A stretch of 11,915 nucleotides of DNA from JAOTWJ01 sp036398175 (lineage in GTDB: Bacteria > Gemmatimonadota > Gemmatimonadetes > Gemmatimonadales > GWC2-71-9). Both the position numbers and the translations under genes were made by a program. Shown here one piece after another: positions 7,847 to 11,915 of the stretch. The stretch spans positions 1-11,915 of the forward strand of contig DASWHL010000057.1 in assembly GCA_036398175.1 (NCBI GenBank). The letters are read 5' to 3'. The first letter of the stretch is position 1; every line of letters starts with the position of its first letter. Below the pieces are notes generated by a model. It had not been told where the DNA came from, did not search any database, and worked only from the letters and a program-made list of their open reading frames with translations.

Positions 7847-8788
7847 ATGGAGCCACTCATCCGCGGATTGCATCACGTCACCGCCACGGCCGACGGCGCG
7901 CAGGAGGACCTGGACTGCTACGCGTCGCTGCTGGGTCTCCGCCTGGTGAAGAAGACGGTCAACTTCGACAACCCGGGCGTCTACCACTTCTACTACGGGA
8001 ACGAGCAGGGCGAGCCCGGCACCATCTGGACGACGTTCCCCTACCGGGACCAGGGTGTGCGCGTGGGCACCAGGGGCGCGGGACAGATCACGGTGACGTC
8101 GTTCTCGGTGCCGGCCGGATCGCTCGACGCCTGGAAGCGCCGACTGCGGGAGGCCGGCGTGCCGGTCGAGGACGTCGAGCCCAGGTTCGGCACGGAGTCC
8201 ATCGTGTTTCCGGATCCCAGCGGCCTCGCCATCGAGCTGGTGGCCAACGACCGGGACGACCGCGCGCCGTGGACCGGCGGGGCGATCGGCCCCGAGTCGG
8301 CCATCCGGGGCATCCACGGTGTGACCCTGACCATACGGTCGCCCACTCCCACGGTCGCCCTGTTGACGGACGTGCTCGGATTCGAGGTGGTGGGCGAGGA
8401 GGAATCCCGCACGCGGCTCGCGGTGCACGGCGACGCGCCCGGCCACACGGTGGAGATCGTTCATGCGCCGGCCGCGCCGGCCGCGGTGAACGGGCTCGGC
8501 ACGGTGCACCACGTGGCGTTCGCCATCAATGACGCGGACGAGCAGCTCCGGATGCGCGCCGAGCTGATCCGGCTCGGGCTTCAGGTGACCGAGGTGCGCG
8601 ACCGGCAGTACTTCCGCTCGATCTACTTCCGCGAGCCGGGCGGCGTGCTGTTCGAGGTGGCGACCGTACCGCCGGGGTTCACGGTGGACGAGACGCTCCC
8701 GTGCCTGGGGCGGGAGCTCAAGCTGCCGCCGTGGGAAGAGCCGAATCGCGCGGTGATCGCGCGGCGCCTGCCCCGCGTGTCGGCCTGA
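7847..8788 (+). CDS. Ring-cleaving dioxygenase, VOC superfamily (MhqO/PcpA-like)
   Basis: A 313-residue, two-module vicinal oxygen chelate protein of the Fe(II) extradiol dioxygenase type that includes hydroquinone-cleaving PcpA and the B. subtilis MhqO/MhqA proteins. Diagnostic N-terminal blocks: GLHHVTA (7-13), LGLRLVKKTVNFD (29-41), YHFYYG (46-51) and GEPGT. Metal ligands fit the second module: H157 (RGIHGVTL), H221 (TVHHVAF) and E270 (VLFEVAT). The H221 to E270 spacing of 49 equals that of H227/E276 in PcpA as I remember it. No signal peptide, so cytoplasmic. Members open quinol or catechol rings, often in electrophile and quinone detoxification. The substrate here is unknown. It starts 3 bp after the racemase stop, with GAAGG lying inside the racemase end, so the two are probably one operon. 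Convergent with the kinase pseudogene. Confidence 0.92.
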   Translation: MEPLIRGLHHVTATADGAQEDLDCYASLLGLRLVKKTVNFDNPGVYHFYYGNEQGEPGTIWTTFPYRDQGVRVGTRGAGQITVTSFSVPAGSLDAWKRRLREAGVPVEDVEPRFGTESIVFPDPSGLAIELVANDRDDRAPWTGGAIGPESAIRGIHGVTLTIRSPTPTVALLTDVLGFEVVGEEESRTRLAVHGDAPGHTVEIVHAPAAPAAVNGLGTVHHVAFAINDADEQLRMRAELIRLGLQVTEVRDRQYFRSIYFREPGGVLFEVATVPPGFTVDETLPCLGRELKLPPWEEPNRAVIARRLPRVSA

Positions 8789-8797
8789 CCGTCAGGC
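8783..8797. terminator. Short palindrome spanning two convergent stop codons
   Basis: GCCTGAC-C-GTCAGGC is a perfect inverted repeat that includes the dioxygenase TGA (8786-8788) and, on the other strand, the stop of the kinase relic (8794-8792). As RNA it could form a 6-bp stem with a CCG loop from either strand. There is no U-tract, so it is at best a weak bidirectional terminator, and 7-bp arms can arise by chance. Confidence 0.3.
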
Positions 8798-9545
8798 GGC
8801 GCGCAGCCGCTCGATCAGGGCCGGCAGCCGCTGGATGATCATGATCCGCGTGCTCGGGCTCCGCCGCACCATCACGAAATACCGCCCGTCGGGCGACACG
8901 TCGTAGTTGGCGTGGGGCTGGGTGCCCACGTAGTCGGCCAGCGGGAACAGCTCCTGGCGAGCGGTGACCCCGGACCCCTCGGCCCGGCGCACCTGCGCCG
9001 CGATCAGGACCGGTTGCCCGTTGGCCGCCATTCCCCGGTAGAACAGCTCCGATCCATTCCGGCTCCACACCGGTTCGCTGCCGCCGCCCTGGGACACCTG
9101 GACCACGTCACCGTCGCCGTCGAGCGGTCGATATCCCGGTGGGTCACCCCGTGCCTGTGCGCGTAGTCCAGCGCGTCCGCCACGTCCATCGTGATCCGCA
9201 CGGCCTCCTCGATGCCGAGGTGGGTCTCGCGGCTCAGCTCGTCGCGCAGCGTTTCGCCGTCGATGAAGGGCATAACGTAGAACAGGAAGCCGTCCGCGGT
9301 TCCCGAGTCGAACAGCGGCAGGATGTGCGGGTGCTGGAGCGCGGCGGTGGTCTTGATCTCGACCACGAAGCGGTTGGCGCCGAGGACGGCGGCGAGCTCG
9401 GGGCGGAGGACCTTGAGGGCGACCTTGCGGTCGTGCTTGAGATCCTGGGCGAGATAGACGGTGGCCATGCCGTTCGCGCCGAGCTCGCGGTCCATCAGGT
9501 ACCGATCGGCAATGGCGACCTGAGGCGCTCGGTGATTCCGGTCAT
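8792..9545 (-). pseudogene. Kinase-PD40 pseudogene with frameshift and large internal deletion
   Basis: Relic of a receptor kinase like the one at 3475-815. ATG at 9545 opens MTGITERLR, but the frame ends in TGA at 9497-9495; the kinase continues in another frame as VAIADRYLMDRELGANGMATV, so one base is lost near 9516-9522. The N-lobe follows (VALK lysine, helix-C Glu, YVMPF) up to THRDI near 9130. It then jumps directly, in yet another frame, to the propeller tail (RPLDGDGDVVQVSQGGGSEP through SPDGRYFVMVRR to the stop at 8792). Compared with the intact 886-residue copy, roughly 640 codons covering DFG, the C-lobe, TM helix and most blades are missing. The glycine loop is also damaged (GANGM instead of GxGGM). 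No catalytic protein can be made. Confidence 0.9.
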
Positions 9546-9621
9546 GCCGTCACTTTCCGTCGGGCAGCGGACGGTATCTCGGTGAAGCGGGGCTGGCTGG
9601 ATTCCCGAACACGCGGGGCGG

Positions 9622-10206
9622 TCATGTCCGATCCGGCCCGGATCCGAGCAGCCGATCCAGCAGATCCTGCACGCCGAGTTTCCCGGCCCAGTGACGCAGG
9701 TACGCGCGGTCGAACAGGTCACGGTTCAACGCCACGATCCCTGTGATGTCGCGGCGCTGCAGTTCCGACGATTCATCACCGAGCCGGTACCAGTGCAGTT
9801 TCGCGAGGAGGATGTCCTCGCGCGACGCGACCCTGACGGCAGGCCCGTCCGTCCCCAGGACTACGGACTCGGCTCGCTCGATGGCGATCCGGTTGAACGC
9901 GGAGACCGCGGGAAAGAAGTCCACCTTCAGGAAGGACACCCGATGGATCAGGTTGAAGGACTGCCCCTCGCGGATACACGAGACCGCCTGCTCCACATCG
10001 GCATGGAACTCGGTGTCGAACTCCCGCATCAGGGCGCGGAGATCGACCGCCGAAAAATCGGCCACGATATCGATGTCGTTCGTGGCCCGAAACTCCGCAT
10101 GCGTGCTGGCCGCCAGCGAGCCGGTCACGAAATAGGGTACTCGGAATGCATCGAGCGTCCTGGCGACGCTCGCGACCGCGCTCGTGAGATCATCGCGTCC
10201 CGTCAC
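9622..10206 (-). CDS. Nucleotidyltransferase-fold protein, possible toxin of a two-gene module
   Basis: A 194-residue protein of the DNA polymerase beta-type nucleotidyltransferase superfamily, resembling the small MNT/AbiEii/DUF6036-like groups. The core signature is complete: VTGSLAAS with G29-S30, then D44-I-D46 in ATNDIDIV, and a third acidic residue D96 in FLKVDFF. SREDILLAKLHWYRLG (118-133) is a recognisable family block. Such enzymes transfer an NMP to RNA, protein or small molecules; the target here is unknown. The GTG at 10206 overlaps the TGA of the upstream small gene as GTGA, the normal sign of translational coupling; a longer frame from a GTG at 10242 is possible but less likely. 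No signal peptide or TM segment. It sits between two broken kinase genes. Toxin function is inference from gene layout. Confidence 0.85.
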   Translation of the reverse strand: MTGRDDLTSAVASVARTLDAFRVPYFVTGSLAASTHAEFRATNDIDIVADFSAVDLRALMREFDTEFHADVEQAVSCIREGQSFNLIHRVSFLKVDFFPAVSAFNRIAIERAESVVLGTDGPAVRVASREDILLAKLHWYRLGDESSELQRRDITGIVALNRDLFDRAYLRHWAGKLGVQDLLDRLLGSGPDRT

Positions 10207-10466
10207 AGCGCGTCGCCCGCCGCAGTCCGCGAGGCCACCCACGCCGCCGTCTCAGGACCGTACACCTGCTCCAGGAACCGGTGGCGGACCGCATCGGGAC
10301 CGCGGTCACCCGCCACCCGCCCGGCGCCGGCCCACGCGAACGCCCGTGCCAGAGCCGAGAGCCGCAGTGCCCGGCCCAGCCGCTCAGCCGGCGTCAGGGC
10401 GGCGATCAGCTGCCACTGTCGCTCGCGTATCGCCGCGGGCGTGTCGCTGACGTTGGAGTGCGCCAC
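10203..10466 (-). CDS. Small helical protein coupled to the nucleotidyltransferase
   Basis: An 87-residue protein, rich in Ala, Arg and Leu, predicted mostly helical, with blocks LTPAERLGRALRLSALARAF and HRFLEQVYGPE. I recall similar short proteins with an 'LTPAxRL...R..LAxAG' pattern directly upstream of this nucleotidyltransferase type in other genomes, but have no named family. Start is GTG at 10466: an in-frame TAG at 10478-10476 rules out a longer form and no ATG follows early. Its stop overlaps the next start by four bases (GTGA). By position it would be the antitoxin or specificity partner of a two-gene module; that role is inferred. Confidence 0.7.
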   Translation of the reverse strand: MAHSNVSDTPAAIRERQWQLIAALTPAERLGRALRLSALARAFAWAGAGRVAGDRGPDAVRHRFLEQVYGPETAAWVASRTAAGDAL

Positions 10467-10530
10467 GTCCGGAATCTACCCGCCTTCCTTGGCACCCGCC
10501 TTTTGCTCCGGGCACGCTGCCAGCAGATCC

Positions 10531-10578
10531 TGCCGTGCCGCCCTGGCCTAGCTCCCGCTCGATCACAGAGCGGTCGGC
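10531..10578 (-). pseudogene. 16-codon relic of a Ser/Thr kinase start
   Basis: On the minus strand the frame reads ADRSVIERELGQGGTA, matching the start of the intact kinases (ADRYRIERELGQGGMA) with the loop Met changed to Thr. Similarity ends immediately after, and there is no start codon at the usual 10-14 codons upstream. It lies in the 147-bp gap between the propeller protein's stop and the small helical gene. It appears to be the remnant of another kinase gene whose body was lost or replaced. The short length keeps confidence moderate. Confidence 0.7.
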
Positions 10579-10613
10579 ATTCCCATGGCCGGCGGGCCCT
10601 GCCTACGCCGTGA

Positions 10614-11915
10614 TCACCGGCCCATCCTTGCCTTCAGCTCCTCGAACCAGTGCACCACCACCTCCACCTCCCGCGGCATGAGGTCGAGCGGCGTCTTGAC
10701 CATCAGGAACCGCTCGCCGTCCGGCGTCGCGACGTAGTTCGGCCCCGCGAACGCGTGCGCGTAGGGACCGTACGTGATGACCACCGGCCGCTGGACGTCC
10801 CCTGATTCCGGATCGAACGCCACCCGCAACAGGCGATCGTCCTGGCGGTAGACGAGCTCGCGACCGCCCCGAGTCCACATCGCCGCGGTCCCGCCGTCCA
10901 CCGACGCCTGAATCCGGCGGCCGCCGTCCGGAAACGCCATGACGTAGACCTCCGATTGGCCCGATTCATTCGAGTCGTAGGCCAGCCAGCGACCGCCCGG
11001 TGCAACCACGGCGTTGCCCTCGCTGTACGGGGTCTCGGTGAGGCGGCGCCGCTCGCCCGAGCCGTCCAGCGACAGCATCCAGAGATCGGGGGTGGGGTCG
11101 TTCTCGTTGTACAGCAGGAAGCGCCCGTCCGGTGTGACGCCGCTCGGGTACTTGTCATTCGGTGTCGTCAGCAGGGTCTCGGCCGGACTGCTCCCGTCCG
11201 CCGCGCGCCAGAACAGGTCGAACTGCGGCGCCTCGGCCATGTAGATGACCCGGCGCCCGTCGGGGGTCCAGACCGGGTGGAACGCCGCCGCCGGATGGCG
11301 TGTGAGGCGGCTGAACACGCCCCGAGCGAACTCGTAGATCCAGACGTCGCGCGAGTCTTCGGTGAGGGTGAGCGCCAGGAACCGGCCGTCCGGCGAGAGG
11401 CGCGGATACTCGAACTGCGCCACCCGGTCGAGCACCGGTGTTTCGCGCCCCGTCCGGTCCACCCAGACCAGCTGGCTTCCGACCTCCCAGACCGACGAGC
11501 GCACGTAGACGAGCGTGCCGTTCGGTGACACGTCGAAGCCCGCGAGCCCGTCGGTCGGATAGACCGCCAGGTCGTCGAGCACCGGGACCGCCTGACCCTC
11601 GACCGCGCGCTTCCCCAGGTCAAACGGCGCCGCCAGGAGGGTTCGGCCCCGGACGTAGAGCAGGTGTCCGGTGGGCACGTACCGCCCGAAGATCGCCCCG
11701 TCCACCAGCACGCGGCGTTCGCCACGTCGGGTATCGAGTATCTCGATCCGCGACTGCTCGATGGGCGTCGAGAAGGCCGTGAACAGGACGTAGCGGCCGC
11801 CGGGCAGCACCTGCGGCCACCAGTGGCCCAGCTCGCCGCGGGCGCTGTCGGGTGTTGACAGCTCGGTGGCGTCACCACCCTCGGCCGAGACGCGCCACAG
11901 GCCGCTCTGGTAGTT
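10614..11915 (-). CDS. PD40/TolB-like propeller C-terminus, probably of a Ser/Thr kinase (N-terminus beyond the window)
   Basis: The frame is open to the right edge, giving the last 433 residues of a longer protein; GTG at 11810 is internal, since the 35 codons before it continue the same fold (SGLWRVSAEGGD, GHWWPQVLPGG). It consists of beta-propeller blades with PD40 signatures: SPNGTLVYVR, SPDGRFLALTL, TPDGRRVIYMA, TPDGRFLLYN and TPDGERFLMVK. The end, REVEVVVHWFEELK, is the usual tail of bacterial receptor kinases with such propellers, so the missing part most likely carries a kinase domain and a TM helix (inference; a free-standing TolB-like protein is the alternative). Predicted periplasmic sensor. 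Downstream on the same strand lie the kinase relic and the nucleotidyltransferase pair. Confidence 0.88.
   Translation of the reverse strand, partial: NYQSGLWRVSAEGGDATELSTPDSARGELGHWWPQVLPGGRYVLFTAFSTPIEQSRIEILDTRRGERRVLVDGAIFGRYVPTGHLLYVRGRTLLAAPFDLGKRAVEGQAVPVLDDLAVYPTDGLAGFDVSPNGTLVYVRSSVWEVGSQLVWVDRTGRETPVLDRVAQFEYPRLSPDGRFLALTLTEDSRDVWIYEFARGVFSRLTRHPAAAFHPVWTPDGRRVIYMAEAPQFDLFWRAADGSSPAETLLTTPNDKYPSGVTPDGRFLLYNENDPTPDLWMLSLDGSGERRRLTETPYSEGNAVVAPGGRWLAYDSNESGQSEVYVMAFPDGGRRIQASVDGGTAAMWTRGGRELVYRQDDRLLRVAFDPESGDVQRPVVITYGPYAHAFAGPNYVATPDGERFLMVKTPLDLMPREVEVVVHWFEELKARMGR

Noticed and set aside
6575..8512. A 645-codon open frame on the minus strand, and a 662-codon plus-strand frame at 6544-8532
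   Set aside because: Both overlap the racemase and dioxygenase, which have clear catalytic motifs. The shadow products are low in complexity and match no family.
9004..9495. 163-codon minus-strand frame as a genuine short kinase
   Set aside because: After HRDI the sequence continues in the wrong frame of the propeller tail. It lacks DFG and the whole C-lobe, so it is part of the pseudogene.
9630..9644. Palindrome GATCCGG-C-CCGGATC at the end of the nucleotidyltransferase
   Set aside because: It lies in the last codons, has no U-tract, and 7-bp arms are expected by chance about once in a window of this size.
1..11915. CRISPR array, tRNA/rRNA, transposase, integrase or phage genes
   Set aside because: I looked for regular repeats, tRNA-like ends and mobile-element protein motifs on both strands and found none.

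Overview
This is a very GC-rich window dominated by bacterial eukaryotic-type Ser/Thr protein kinases (STPKs) fused to periplasmic PD40/TolB-like propellers or TPR domains. The phrasing of the kinase domains (the 'LHDSGEVDGTVFYVMPYVEGESLRD'-type block, broken here by position in each entry) and the repeated one-TM kinase/propeller architecture are typical of Gemmatimonadota, less likely Acidobacteriota. The phylum call is inference from gene style, not from a marker gene.

Layout. Left block, minus strand, read right to left: a kinase-TM-TPR protein (6503-3579), a kinase-TM-PD40 propeller protein (3475-815), and a third kinase cut by the left window edge (783-1). Spacing of 103 bp and 31 bp suggests serial transcription. 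The last two share long stretches of identical DNA in the kinase N-lobe. Middle block, plus strand: a Tat-signal alanine racemase-like PLP enzyme (6638-7843) followed after 3 bp by an MhqO/PcpA-type ring-cleaving VOC dioxygenase (7847-8788). Right block, minus strand again, read right to left: the C-terminal propeller of a PD40 protein cut by the right edge (11915-10614), a 16-codon relic of a kinase start (10578-10531), a small helical protein (10466-10203) overlapping by GTGA a nucleotidyltransferase (10206-9622), and a kinase-PD40 pseudogene with a frameshift and a large internal deletion (9545-8792).

How it fits together. The region looks like an expanding and decaying array of membrane signalling kinases: two very similar intact copies, one differently tailed copy, one wreck and one relic. 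Two unrelated cassettes sit in it: the racemase/dioxygenase pair, and the small-protein/nucleotidyltransferase pair, which has the layout of a toxin-antitoxin-like module. No RNA genes, CRISPR arrays, transposases or integrases were seen. The few non-coding stretches are all shorter than 150 bp.
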